Below are positions 34,531-43,090 of a stretch of DNA of 64,000 bases, piece after piece. The stretch spans positions 124,001 through 188,000 of the forward strand of contig CAWDZK010000006.1 of the NCBI GenBank assembly GCA_963807005.1. Reading direction: 5' to 3'. The notes below the pieces were generated by a model. The model saw only the letters and a program-made list of their open reading frames with translations. It had not been told where the DNA came from and searched no databases. Origin of the DNA: CAWDZK01 sp963807005. GTDB lineage: Bacteria > Actinomycetota > Actinomycetes > JACCUZ01. A program made the position numbers and the translations under genes. The stretch's first letter is position 1. Each line of letters starts with the position of its first letter.

Positions 34531-35736
34531 GTGACAGCGGCGCGGGGGCAGGTGCTGGTCGTCAACAGCGGCAGCTCGTCGGTCAAGCTGGCTGTCGTCG
34601 ACCCGATGACGGGCAGCCGCTCGCTCACCGCTCACGCGGAGCGCGTCGGCTCGGACGGCACCGTCGTGCACGTCCGTCGCGGTGACGACGAGGAGTCCCG
34701 GCCGCCGGCGGACGGGTCGTACCGCGGGATAGTGAGCCACGTCCTGGCGACCCTCACCGGCCCGGACCGGTCCGCCCTGGTCGGGGTCGGCCACCGGGTG
34801 GTGCACGGGGGTCCGCGCTTCACCGAGTCGGTGGTCGTGGACGACGCGGTGCTGGCGGCCCTTCGCGCCGTCGTCGACCTCGCCCCGCTGCACGTGCCGC
34901 CCAACCTGGCCGGTCTCGAGGCCGCGCGTGCCGAGCTGCCGGACCTCCCGCAGGTCGCGGTGTTCGACACGGCCTTTCACCGGACGATGCCGCCGGTGGC
35001 CTACCGGTACGCCGTGCCGGGCTCGTGGTTCGAGGAGCTCGACGTACGCCGGTACGGCTTCCACGGCACGAGCCACCGCTTCGTCTCGGCCCGCGCCGCC
35101 GAGCTTCTCGGGCGCTCGCAACAGGGACTCCGGCTGGTCACTCTCCACCTCGGCAACGGTTGCAGTGCGGCTGCCGTCCGCGACGGCAGATCCCTCGACA
35201 CCACCATGGGCCTGACCCCCCTCGAGGGGTTGGTGATGGGGACGCGCAGCGGTGACATCGACCCGGGGGTGCTGGGCTACCTGTCGACCCGGCTGGGGCT
35301 CGACCTGGACGAGATCCTCGCTCAGCTCAACCACGAGAGCGGGCTGCTCGGCCTGTCGGGGCTCAGCCACGACATGCGCACGCTGTGCGACGCAGCCCGG
35401 GACGGGTCCTCGCCGGCCCGGCTGGCCATCGACGTCTTCTGCTACCGGACGGCGAAGGCCGTCGGTGCCCTGGTGGTCGCGCTCGGCGGCGTGGATGCCC
35501 TCGTGTTCAGCGGTGGGATCGGTGAGAACTCCGTCGAGGTGCGCAGCGCGGTCCTCGGCCTGCTGGGGGTGCTCGGGCTGCGCGAGGACGTCGCGGCCAA
35601 CGCGGCCCATGGCCGGGACACACACGGGCGGATCAGCAACGGGGACGGGCCGATGGCCCTGGTGGTCCCGACCGACGAGGAGCTGGTGATCGCCCGGGAC
35701 ACTGCGCTGTTGTCCGGCGGTGCTCCGGTCGGCTGA
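34531..35736 (+). CDS. ackA: Acetate kinase
   Basis: A 401-residue ASKHA-fold kinase. Marks are VVNSGSSSVKLAV at the N-terminus, HRVVHGG, FDTAFHRTMP, YGFHGTSHRFVS, HLGNGCSAAA and VFSGGIGENS. It converts acetyl-P and ADP to acetate and ATP. GTG 34531 is 4 nt after the phosphoketolase stop, so this is one operon with ADH and XFP. Together they make ATP without respiration, which fits the DosR-like boxes ahead of the operon. Confidence 0.95.
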   Translation: MTAARGQVLVVNSGSSSVKLAVVDPMTGSRSLTAHAERVGSDGTVVHVRRGDDEESRPPADGSYRGIVSHVLATLTGPDRSALVGVGHRVVHGGPRFTESVVVDDAVLAALRAVVDLAPLHVPPNLAGLEAARAELPDLPQVAVFDTAFHRTMPPVAYRYAVPGSWFEELDVRRYGFHGTSHRFVSARAAELLGRSQQGLRLVTLHLGNGCSAAAVRDGRSLDTTMGLTPLEGLVMGTRSGDIDPGVLGYLSTRLGLDLDEILAQLNHESGLLGLSGLSHDMRTLCDAARDGSSPARLAIDVFCYRTAKAVGALVVALGGVDALVFSGGIGENSVEVRSAVLGLLGVLGLREDVAANAAHGRDTHGRISNGDGPMALVVPTDEELVIARDTALLSGGAPVG

Positions 35737-35822
35737 GCCGGGTGGGTGCGCCGGGCCGGTAGCCCGCGACCGGGATCCGTCGTCCACACGGGGGTTCGCC
35801 GGCCCCGGCCCTACGCTAGGAT

Positions 35823-35838
35823 TCGAACACACGTTCGA
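35823..35838. promoter_or_regulatory. SOS (LexA) box
   Basis: TCGAACACACGTTCGA fits the actinobacterial LexA consensus TCGAAC-N4-GTTCGA exactly. It lies 17 nt before the GTG of the 13E12-type HNH gene and would repress it until DNA damage. Confidence 0.85.
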
Positions 35839-35854
35839 GTCTGGAGGTGGCGGG

Positions 35855-37336
35855 GTGCGTGAGGTGGACGGGTCGCTGCTCGACCCGATGCTGCCCGTCG
35901 CCCCGGCCGAGGGCGAGGAGGAGGCGCTGCTCGACGCGGTGGTCGCGGCCGGGCCGATGCCGGTGGACTACGCCACCGACGAGGAGCTCGCCGCGGCCGA
36001 GGAGCCGGGCTGGCCGCCGAGGGGGCTGCTGGACCAGGTCGAGCCGGGTCCGCTGCTGGCGTCGCTGCTGGCCGAGACGGACCTGAGGTCCTGCTCGGCG
36101 GAGGACCTGGTGGGGGCGGTGCGGGCGGCGTACCGGTTGCAGTCGTGGGCGGCGGCGGTGGAGCTGGCGGCGACGAGCGTGCTGGTCGAGCGGTGCGCGG
36201 GCTGGCGCGGGGTGGCCCCTGAGGGTGCCCAGGTGCCGGGGAAGTCGGTGTCGGCGGAGCTGGTGGCGGCGGTGGAGGTCGGTTGCGCGCTGGACCTGGC
36301 CCCGGCCACGGCGCGGGCCAGGGTGGCGCTCGCGGGGGAGCTGGCCCGGCTGCCAGTGACCCGGCTGGCGCTGGCCGCGGGGGTGATCGACCTGCCGAAG
36401 GCGCGGCTGGTGGTCGAGGAGCTGCGGCCGCTGACCGACGCCCTGGCCGGCGAGGTGGAGGCGCGGGTCGTGCCCCAGGCGGCGGGTGGCACCCGGGCGC
36501 AGCTGGCCGGCCGGTTGCGGCGGGCGGTGCTGGCGGCCGACCCGGCCGCCGCCCAGGTCCGGCAGGAACGGGCCAGGGCGGACCGCAGGGTGGAGGTGTT
36601 CCCGCTCTCGGACGGGATGGCCGGGCTGACCTACCTGGACACCGCCGAGCGGGTGCAGGGGCTGTTCCTGTGGCTGACCGGCCGCGCCCAGTCGGTGAAG
36701 GCCCGGGCCGCCACCGGCCCGGCCCCGGCCGACCCGCGGAGCCTGGACCAGGTGCGGGCCGACGTGCTCGCCGACCTGGGGGAGCACGGCCTCGCGGCGG
36801 AGGACCTGCCGTTGCGGCACGGCCGCCGCCCGCAGATCCTGGTCACCGTCGCGGCGACCACCCTGCTCGGGCTGGACGAGCTGCCGGGTGAGCTGGCCGG
36901 CTACGGACCGATCGCCGCCGACACCGCCCGCCGGATCGCCGCCGAAGGTGTCTGGCGGCGGCTGCTCACCGACCCCCGCACCGGCCGCTTCGACGAGATG
37001 TCGGTCGAGAGCTATGAACCCCCGCAGGACCTGGTCGACCACGTCATCGCCCGAGACCGCACCTGCCGCAGCCCGGGCTGCCGGACACCAGCCGACCGCT
37101 GCGACCTGGACCACCGGGTGCCGCACCCCCGCGGCCCCACATCGGCGGCCAACCTCGACGCCCGCTGCCGCAGCCACCACACCGTCAAGACCCACACCGA
37201 CACCCACGTCGACGCCGACGACACCGACGGCGCCGGCGGGCTGCGCATCACCCTGCCCTCCGGCCGCAGCTACCACCTCCCCGCCGACCCCGTCCTGGAC
37301 CGACCGTCAGCACCCCTGGACGTCCCGCCGTACTGA
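35855..37336 (+). CDS. 13E12/DUF222 repeat-family HNH endonuclease-like protein
   Basis: A 493-residue protein with the Ala/Leu/Arg-rich DUF222 region (about 60-340) and a C-terminal HNH motif: CRSPGCRTPADRCDLDHRVPH, a gap, then CRSHHTVKTH. The zinc-finger cysteines and the DLDH catalytic His are intact. Such proteins are abundant as 13E12 repeats in mycobacteria and related genera; several there carry SOS boxes, as here. GTG 35855 follows TGGAGG. Its DNA target is unknown and it may be a mobile or repeat-derived element. Confidence 0.88.
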   Translation: MREVDGSLLDPMLPVAPAEGEEEALLDAVVAAGPMPVDYATDEELAAAEEPGWPPRGLLDQVEPGPLLASLLAETDLRSCSAEDLVGAVRAAYRLQSWAAAVELAATSVLVERCAGWRGVAPEGAQVPGKSVSAELVAAVEVGCALDLAPATARARVALAGELARLPVTRLALAAGVIDLPKARLVVEELRPLTDALAGEVEARVVPQAAGGTRAQLAGRLRRAVLAADPAAAQVRQERARADRRVEVFPLSDGMAGLTYLDTAERVQGLFLWLTGRAQSVKARAATGPAPADPRSLDQVRADVLADLGEHGLAAEDLPLRHGRRPQILVTVAATTLLGLDELPGELAGYGPIAADTARRIAAEGVWRRLLTDPRTGRFDEMSVESYEPPQDLVDHVIARDRTCRSPGCRTPADRCDLDHRVPHPRGPTSAANLDARCRSHHTVKTHTDTHVDADDTDGAGGLRITLPSGRSYHLPADPVLDRPSAPLDVPPY

Positions 37337-37393
37337 CCACCATTCGCCCGGTCGCCGAGGCGCCGGCCCGCCGCCTCTCGCCCTGTTGTGGAC

Positions 37394-37457
37394 GGGTCCG
37401 AGGGCCCTGGGATCGGGTCGAAGGGCCCTGACCGCGTCCGACTGGCCCCGGCAGGCT
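37394..37457 (+). promoter_or_regulatory. Tandem DosR-like boxes and -10 before an unknown gene
   Basis: GGGTCCGAGGGCCC (37394-37407) and GGGTCGAAGGGCCC (37415-37428) are 21 bp apart, two helical turns. CAGGCT at 37452-37457 begins 24 nt after the second box. The ATG follows at 37483 behind GAGAGGAG. Confidence 0.7.
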
Positions 37458-37482
37458 GAAGGACAGGCGAGAGGAGTCCTTC

Positions 37483-37908
37483 ATGGCGAGTTGGCGCGCG
37501 CGAGGTACCCGACCTTCCTGGTGGCGGCTCAGCCGCGCCGGTGTCGCGGACGAGGCAACGGCGTTCCTCCAGGGCGAGCTGCTCGAGCAGCTGTACGCCG
37601 GTGGTTCCGGTTGGCGGGCGCCGGCCTGGGTCTGGCTCAACGCCGTCGCGCACGGCGACCTTGCGCAGCTGCAGGAGATCGCCGGCACCGGTGCAACGGA
37701 GGACGAGCCCATCCTCGAGTGGGCGCACGCCCGGTCCGCTCTGGCCCGGGAGCTGATCGCCCGCGCCGAGGGCGACCCGGCGGCGGTGCAACGCCTCCAG
37801 CGGGGAGTGCTCATGCGCCTCGAGCAGAACCTCAACGACGCGACCGACCTGACCCCGGCGCGCCTCTACCAGATCGCGGTCGACGAGATGCGGCTGATCG
37901 GGACCTGA
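37483..37908 (+). CDS. Unknown protein, predicted DosR-regulon member
   Basis: A 141-residue soluble, mostly helical, acidic protein. It starts MASWRARGTRPSWWRLSRAG, has no cysteine, signal peptide or membrane segment, and ends in a long helical stretch (VLMRLEQNLNDATDLTPARLYQIAVDEMRL). I recognise no family. It stands alone, bracketed by the 13E12 gene and a convergent STAS gene. Two well-spaced DosR-like boxes and a correctly placed -10 directly upstream make it a good candidate for a new dormancy protein. Confidence 0.72.
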   Translation: MASWRARGTRPSWWRLSRAGVADEATAFLQGELLEQLYAGGSGWRAPAWVWLNAVAHGDLAQLQEIAGTGATEDEPILEWAHARSALARELIARAEGDPAAVQRLQRGVLMRLEQNLNDATDLTPARLYQIAVDEMRLIGT

Positions 37909-37927
37909 GGTGCGGCTCTCGGCGAGC

Positions 37928-38272
37928 TCAGGTGCCGACCGGCCAGCAGGCCGCTTCCCGCGAGGGCGACGACCGCACCCGGTCGTGAACGCCCATGAAC
38001 CGCAGCGAGCTGCCGACCGCGCCACGGTTGTGGACCAGCCACAACCAGCCCCCTGCCGCGGTGAGCAGCTCGTCGTACTCCAGCAGCACCAGGGCCACCG
38101 ACGGGTCGATGTCGTCCAGGGCCGACAGGTCGATCAGCACCCGGCGCTGGCCGCTCTCGACCGCGGTGTCGAGGAGCCGGCGCAGTGACCCGGCCGAGCC
38201 CTGGGAGAGCTCGCCCGTCAGCGTGATCGTGGCCAGGCCGAGCTCGTCGTCGGTCGTCGTGCGAGTGAGCAT
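37928..38272 (-). CDS. STAS-domain protein (anti-anti-sigma type)
   Basis: A 114-residue single STAS domain: LATITLTGELSQGS, then RRVLIDLSALDDIDPSVALVLLEY around residues 44-67, then GWLWLVHNRGAV. The usual phosphorylatable Ser follows a D-S-S/T pattern; here it is DPSV, so Ser is present but the neighbours differ. No anti-sigma kinase gene is adjacent. The start is ATG 38272. It is divergent from the ABC transporter. Confidence 0.75.
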   Translation of the reverse strand: MLTRTTTDDELGLATITLTGELSQGSAGSLRRLLDTAVESGQRRVLIDLSALDDIDPSVALVLLEYDELLTAAGGWLWLVHNRGAVGSSLRFMGVHDRVRSSPSREAACWPVGT

Positions 38273-38400
38273 CGCGCACCTCCGCCTTCACGGTGCGCCG
38301 GACGCAAGCGCAGCAACAGGGGAGATGGTCCTGTCGTCGGTGGCTGTCCCGGGCCCGGTGCAGGTGCCATGGTGGACGTCGGCCGGGCGGATGAGAGCGG

Positions 38401-39309
38401 GTGGTGACGGTGCCGGAGGTCGCAGCGGCCGAGACCGCCGGACTGGTCAAGCGGTTCGGCCCGGTCGAGGCCGTGGCCGGGGTCGACCTGGTGGTCCGGC
38501 CCGGCGAGGTCGTGGGGCTGCTGGGCCCGAACGGCGCCGGCAAGACGACGATCATCCGGTCGGTCATGGGCTACCTGCGACCGACCTCCGGGTCGGTCCG
38601 CGTCCTCGGCGGTGACGGCCGTGACCCTCGCATCCGGGTCCGCGTCGGCTACCTGCCGGCGGACGCGTCCCTCGACCCCAAGCTGACCGTCGACGACCTG
38701 CTGAGCTGGTACGGCGCACTGCGTGGCGGCGTCCGGCCGGACCGGGTGACGGCGCTGTGCGAGCGGCTCGACGTGGACCGCGGACGGCGGATCGGTGAGC
38801 TGTCCACCGGCAACCTGCGCAAGGTGGGCCTGGTCCAGGCGGTGATGCACGACCCGGACCTGCTGCTGCTCGACGAGCCGACGAGTGGGCTCGACCCGCT
38901 GATCCAGCGCGACGCCGCGGCGATCGTGCGCGAGTGCCGCGACGCGGGCGCGGGCGTGCTGTTCTCGTCCCACGCCCTGCCCGAGGTCGCGGACGTGGCC
39001 GACCGGGTGGTCATGCTGCGCGCAGGCCTGGTCGTGCACGAGACGACCGTCGCCGACCTGCGTGACCTGGCAAGGGAGCGGATCGAGCTGCACCTCGCCG
39101 AGCATCCGCCCGCGGACCTTCTCGACCACGTCCCGAACGTCGTCTCGTGGCAGGCGGACGGGACCCGGCTGGTGGTCGAGGTCGACGGGTCGGTGTCCGC
39201 GCTGGTCCGAGCGGTCGCCCCGTACGACGTTCAGCGCATCGTGACGTTCGAGCAGGACCTCGAGGACCTGTTCTTCACCTTCTACCGGACGCGTCAGGGG
39301 CAGCCATGA
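38401..39309 (+). CDS. ABC transporter ATP-binding protein
   Basis: A 302-residue ABC ATPase with Walker A GPNGAGKTT (about 42-50), signature LSTGNLRKVGL, Walker B LLLLDEPTSGLDP and H-loop SSHALPE. A C-terminal extension of about 80 residues (HLAEHPPADLL to FEQDLEDLFFTFY) is typical of DrrA/CcmA-like exporters. GTG 38401 (or 38404) is the start. The stop overlaps the permease start by 4 nt. Confidence 0.88.
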   Translation: MVTVPEVAAAETAGLVKRFGPVEAVAGVDLVVRPGEVVGLLGPNGAGKTTIIRSVMGYLRPTSGSVRVLGGDGRDPRIRVRVGYLPADASLDPKLTVDDLLSWYGALRGGVRPDRVTALCERLDVDRGRRIGELSTGNLRKVGLVQAVMHDPDLLLLDEPTSGLDPLIQRDAAAIVRECRDAGAGVLFSSHALPEVADVADRVVMLRAGLVVHETTVADLRDLARERIELHLAEHPPADLLDHVPNVVSWQADGTRLVVEVDGSVSALVRAVAPYDVQRIVTFEQDLEDLFFTFYRTRQGQP

Positions 39310-40448
39310 GCCGGCGGCCGCTGGTGCTCGCGCAGATGCTCCGCGACCGCCGGCGGTCCACGAGCTGGTGGACGGTGGCGGTGGTGCTCATGTGCGTCAT
39401 CATCGCGGCCGCCTACCCCTCGGTCCGTGACTCGAGTGCCCAGCTGGACGCGTACATCGAGTCGCTGCCGCAGGGCCTGGTCGACCTGTTCGGGGCCGCC
39501 GGCGGGATCGGCACCCCCGCGGGCTACCTGAACTCCCAGCTGTACGCGAACGTGTTCCCACTGCTGCTCATCGTGCTGGGTATCGGCGCGGCCGCCTGGT
39601 CCGTGGCCGGCGCCGAGGCCGACGGGACGCTGGAGATGCTCCTGGCCAACCCGGTGAGCCGGACCAGGGTCGCGCTGGAGCGGCTGGCCGGCGTCGCTTT
39701 GATCGTGCTGGTCGTGACGGCGGCGGCCACGATCGTCCTCATCCTGACCGCGCCTGTGTTCGGCCTGGACGGCCTCCCCGGCGGGGCGCTCGTGGCCGCC
39801 GGCCTGGCCCTGTGGTCTCTCACCATGTGCGTCGCCGGCGTCACGCATGGCGTGGGCGCGGCAACCGGTGCCCGCGGGCAGGCCGTCGCCGGCGGGTCGG
39901 CGCTGGCCGCCGGCACCTACGTGCTGTACGGACTGACGGGGCTGGTCTCCTCCCTGGAGCCGTTGCGCTGGCTCACCCCGTGGTTCTGGTTCCTCGACGC
40001 CGATCCGCTCGCGCACGGCTTCACCGCGCGGCTGTGGCTGCAAGCCGTCTTGCTCCCGGTCTCGCTCGGGGCGGCTGCGGCGCTCGCCGGCCTGACACCG
40101 ACTGCGGGTGCGGGACGTGCACTGATCCACGGTCAGTCACCTCGTGGGGTCAGTCGTGGGCGTGGACCACCGCAACCGGGCAGCTCGCGAGGTGCAGGAC
40201 ACCGTGGCTCACCGAGCCGAGCAGCAGGCTGCGGACGGCTCCGCGACCGCGGCAGCCCACGACGAGCAGCCGCGCCCGACGGGAGGCGGTGGCCAGCGCG
40301 CGCACCGGGTGCTCGTGCACCACCCGGCGGTGCACCACCACGTCCGGGTACTTGTCGGCCCACGGCTCGACCCAGCCCAGCAGCAGGTCCTGAGCCTCGC
40401 GCAGCCGCCTGGCGGGGTCCTCGTGGGTCGGGAACGCCGCATCGATGA
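39306..40448 (+). CDS. ABC-2 type permease, C-terminal frame probably shifted
   Basis: Residues 1-265 are a normal six-helix ABC-2 permease starting MSRRPLVLAQMLRDRRRS with LGIGAAAWSVAGAEADGTLEMLLANPVSR. After about 40090 the frame runs on for some 115 residues of Pro/Arg/Gly-rich sequence antisense to a universal stress gene. In the +1 frame from 40096 the text reads HRLRVRDVH and stops at 40123-40125, the kind of short basic tail such permeases end with. A single-base indel near 40091 is likely, so the natural gene probably ends at 40125. It partners the ATPase upstream; the substrate is unknown. Confidence 0.75.
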   Translation: MSRRPLVLAQMLRDRRRSTSWWTVAVVLMCVIIAAAYPSVRDSSAQLDAYIESLPQGLVDLFGAAGGIGTPAGYLNSQLYANVFPLLLIVLGIGAAAWSVAGAEADGTLEMLLANPVSRTRVALERLAGVALIVLVVTAAATIVLILTAPVFGLDGLPGGALVAAGLALWSLTMCVAGVTHGVGAATGARGQAVAGGSALAAGTYVLYGLTGLVSSLEPLRWLTPWFWFLDADPLAHGFTARLWLQAVLLPVSLGAAAALAGLTPTAGAGRALIHGQSPRGVSRGRGPPQPGSSRGAGHRGSPSRAAGCGRLRDRGSPRRAAAPDGRRWPARAPGARAPPGGAPPRPGTCRPTARPSPAAGPEPRAAAWRGPRGSGTPHR

Positions 40449-41040
40449 TCGCGGGGGCGATCGGGTCGATCCAGGCGAGTACCGCGGTCAACGAGGCCCC
40501 GGCCTCCGCCGCCTCCCGGAACGCGAACCCGACGGCGTCGTCGGACGCCGTGCTCCCGTCCACCCCGACCACCACGTTGCGGCCGCCGAAGGCCGCCTTC
40601 GTCTCGCTCGGCACGGCGATGACCGGGGACCGGGCATGGGTGGCGACGTTCATCGTCGTGGAACCGGCGAGCAGGGTGCTGAACGCGCTCACGCCGCGCT
40701 GGCCCATGACGATGGCCTCCGCCTGGTGCGACTCGTCGATGAGCGCAGCCGCGGCGGAGTCGTCGACCAGCCGGGAGGTGATGGTGAGATCCGGGTACGT
40801 CTCGGCAGCCAGCTTGGCCGCCTCGTCGAGCTGGGTGCGAGCGGCGTCGTACAGCTGGGTCAGGACGCCACCGTCGTACCCGCTGCCGATGCGCATGTCG
40901 TGCATGACGGGGTCGTAGGCGTGCACCAGCCGAACCGGCGCCCCGTGCCGCTCGGCCAGGGCCATCCCCCATCGGATGGCGTTCTGCGAGCCCTCCGAAC
41001 CGTCGACACCGATGACGACCGGCCTGCTGCTGGTGGGCAT
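40150..41040 (-). CDS. Tandem universal stress protein (USP 2)
   Basis: A 296-residue double-Usp protein. VVIGVDGSEGSQNAIRWG opens the first domain and VVVGVDGSTASDDAVGF the second. The C-terminal ATP loop is GCRGRGAVRSLLLGSVSHG; the first domain has GQRGVSAFSTLLAGS. ATG 41040 has AGGAGGAGG. It follows USP 3 by 29 nt on the same strand. Confidence 0.9.
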   Translation of the reverse strand: MPTSSRPVVIGVDGSEGSQNAIRWGMALAERHGAPVRLVHAYDPVMHDMRIGSGYDGGVLTQLYDAARTQLDEAAKLAAETYPDLTITSRLVDDSAAAALIDESHQAEAIVMGQRGVSAFSTLLAGSTTMNVATHARSPVIAVPSETKAAFGGRNVVVGVDGSTASDDAVGFAFREAAEAGASLTAVLAWIDPIAPAIIDAAFPTHEDPARRLREAQDLLLGWVEPWADKYPDVVVHRRVVHEHPVRALATASRRARLLVVGCRGRGAVRSLLLGSVSHGVLHLASCPVAVVHAHD

Positions 41041-41069
41041 GGGGTCCTCCTCCTGACGACTGTGATCTT

Positions 41070-41951
41070 TCACCGCTCGACCATGACCGGGCAGGCGGCG
41101 TGGTGGATCACGGCGTGCGTGATCGAGCCGAGCAGCATGCCGCTGAGGGGTCCGAGGTCACGTGCGCCGACGACGAGCAGCTGCGCCTCGTTGGAGGCAT
41201 CGACGAGCTCGGCGGCGGGCGGCTTCTCGCCCAGGCGCGGCGTGATGCGGACGCCGTCGAACTCCGCGGCGACCCGCGCGACGGCCTTGTCGAGCAGCTC
41301 CCTGCCGGCCGTCCGGGCCTGCGCCGCGGCCTTGGCGAACCCGGTGGCCGCCGCCGGCGCCAGGTCGAGCCCGAGGCTCCAGCAGTGCACAGCGACGACG
41401 TCGACCCCGCGCAGCGCGGCCTCGCGCGCTGCCAACCGCAGGACCGCGTCCGCCTCACCGGCGCTCTCGACGGCGGCCGCCACCGGTCCCTGACGACGCT
41501 CCGCCCCGCGCACCACGACCACCGGTCGTGGGCAGTGCGCCGACAGGGCGATGCCGGTGGAGCCGAGGAGCAGGCCGGTGAAGCCGCCCAGGCCGCGATT
41601 GCCGACGACGACGAGTGAAGCGCCGGGAGCCCTGCGCAGCAGCTCGGTGGCCGGCTCCCCGACAGCGAGTGTCGTCTCGACGGCCAGGTCGGGAGCAACC
41701 GACCGGGCCACCGAGTGCGCCTCGCTCAGGACCCGTTCCGCCTGAGCTTGGAGCCCCGCGCCCGACGGTGCCATCGGCGAGCCCTGCAGCGGCACGTGGA
41801 ACAGCGGCCACAGCCAGCTGTGCAGCACGTGCAGTCCGGTGCCGCGCAGCGCGGCCTCGCGTGCGGACCACCGTACGGCGCGCGTGCTCTCCTCGGAACC
41901 GTCCACGCCGACCAGTACCGGGTCCGGCGCCATGTCTCGCTCCGTCACCAT
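41070..41951 (-). CDS. Tandem universal stress protein (USP 3)
   Basis: A 293-residue double-Usp protein. The first domain starts VLVGVDGSEESTRAVRWSAREAALRG and carries the loop GNRGLGGFTGLLLGSTG. The second, less conserved at its start, ends GARDLGPLSGMLLGSITHAVIHH. ATG 41951 with GGGAGA upstream is chosen over ATG 41933. It is first gene of a leftward pair with USP 2, divergent from USP 4 across paired DosR-like boxes. Confidence 0.9.
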   Translation of the reverse strand: MVTERDMAPDPVLVGVDGSEESTRAVRWSAREAALRGTGLHVLHSWLWPLFHVPLQGSPMAPSGAGLQAQAERVLSEAHSVARSVAPDLAVETTLAVGEPATELLRRAPGASLVVVGNRGLGGFTGLLLGSTGIALSAHCPRPVVVVRGAERRQGPVAAAVESAGEADAVLRLAAREAALRGVDVVAVHCWSLGLDLAPAAATGFAKAAAQARTAGRELLDKAVARVAAEFDGVRITPRLGEKPPAAELVDASNEAQLLVVGARDLGPLSGMLLGSITHAVIHHAACPVMVER

Positions 41952-42030
41952 GCCCGTCTCCCTCGGTCCTTGCCTCGAACCTAGGTGCGGCCGCGCGTCC
42001 GCGCGCAGAGGCAGCGGGCCCGGCGACAGC

Positions 42031-42068
42031 GGGCCTTCCGTCCCTCCACCTCGCAGGACCTTCGGCCC
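42031..42068. promoter_or_regulatory. Paired DosR-like boxes between divergent stress genes
   Basis: GGGCCTTCCGTCCC (42031-42044) and AGGACCTTCGGCCC (42055-42068), 24 bp apart, lie in the 201-nt gap between USP 3 (leftward) and USP 4 (rightward). Neither strand shows a hexamer at exactly 24 nt, so the promoters are less certain than elsewhere. Confidence 0.55.
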
Positions 42069-42152
42069 GCCGGGCGCCGCCGTCGGACTCTGACCGCGAT
42101 GCGGCCGGAACCGGTGTCCTGACAAGCGGACCCGCGACAGCGAGGAGGAGTC

Positions 42153-43043
42153 ATGGACACGACGTCGGTGCACCCCGTGGTGGTCGGCCTGGACCGGTCG
42201 CCGCACGCCTACGCTGCGCTCGAGCACGCCGCGGCGCTGGCTGGGCGGCGGCACCTCCCGCTGCTGCTCGTGCACGCCTACGAGCCGTCGCAGTACGCCG
42301 TCCGGTCGACGATCGGCTGGACGCCGGACACCGAGGGGGTGCTGCGCAACATCTCCGAGCGCCTGGTGGCCGACGCGGTCGACACCGTCACCGCCTTCCA
42401 CCCGGGTCTGGAGGTGCTGACGCGGCTGGAGCCCGGCTCGGCGACGGACAAGCTGCTGGAGGAGTCCGAGCGGGCGCACGCCGTGGTGCTCGGCTCCCGC
42501 GGCACGGGCGGGTTCGTCGACCTGTTGGTGGGCTCGACGACCCTGCACGTGGCCGCGCACGCCACGTCCCCGGTGATCGTGGTGCCGGCACCCGGCGAGG
42601 ACGCCCTGCCGCGCCGCGGAGTCGTCGTCGGAGTGGACGGCTCCGCGCTGTCCGAGCCCGCGATCGCCTATGCCTTCGAGGCGGCGGCCGAGCTCGGCGA
42701 GCCGCTGACGGCAGTCCTCGCCTGGCACGACGTCACCCGGACCGGGACCGGGCGGATGATGGCGTTGGGCTACGACCCGGCCGAGGTGCTCGAGGAGGAG
42801 CGGCTGGTGCTGGCCGAGTCGATGGCCGGCTGGCAGGAGAAGTTCCCCGAGGTCGAGGTGCACGCGAGGGTCGTCCTCGGGCACCCGGTCTCCGCCCTGC
42901 GCCAGGCGTCCCGGGACGCGAACCTCCTGGTGGTCGGCTGCCGCGGCCGCGGGTCGGTGCGCAGCATCGTCCTCGGCTCGGTGAGCCACGGGCTGTTGCA
43001 CCACGCGACGGTCCCGGTCGCTGTCGTGCACTCGGCCCACTGA
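42153..43043 (+). CDS. Tandem universal stress protein (USP 4)
   Basis: A 296-residue double-Usp protein, close in design to USP 1. VVVGLDRSPHAYAALEHA opens it, loop GSRGTGGFVDLLVGSTTLHV ends domain one, VVVGVDGSALSEPAIAYAFEAA starts domain two, and loop GCRGRGSVRSIVLGSVSHG ends it. ATG 42153 follows GAGGAGGA. It precedes USP 5 by 47 nt, likely one operon. Confidence 0.9.
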   Translation: MDTTSVHPVVVGLDRSPHAYAALEHAAALAGRRHLPLLLVHAYEPSQYAVRSTIGWTPDTEGVLRNISERLVADAVDTVTAFHPGLEVLTRLEPGSATDKLLEESERAHAVVLGSRGTGGFVDLLVGSTTLHVAAHATSPVIVVPAPGEDALPRRGVVVGVDGSALSEPAIAYAFEAAAELGEPLTAVLAWHDVTRTGTGRMMALGYDPAEVLEEERLVLAESMAGWQEKFPEVEVHARVVLGHPVSALRQASRDANLLVVGCRGRGSVRSIVLGSVSHGLLHHATVPVAVVHSAH

Positions 43044-43090
43044 GGGCGTCGTGCAGCCCGGTCGAACGGGTCGAGGAAAGAGGAGGAGTC

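Noticed and set aside
32691..34628. 645-codon frame antisense to phosphoketolase
   Set aside because: Composition of a shadow frame; the sense strand encodes an unmistakable phosphoketolase.
35816..37276. 486-codon frame antisense to the 13E12 gene
   Set aside because: No motif; the sense frame has the HNH site, an SOS box and a ribosome-binding site.
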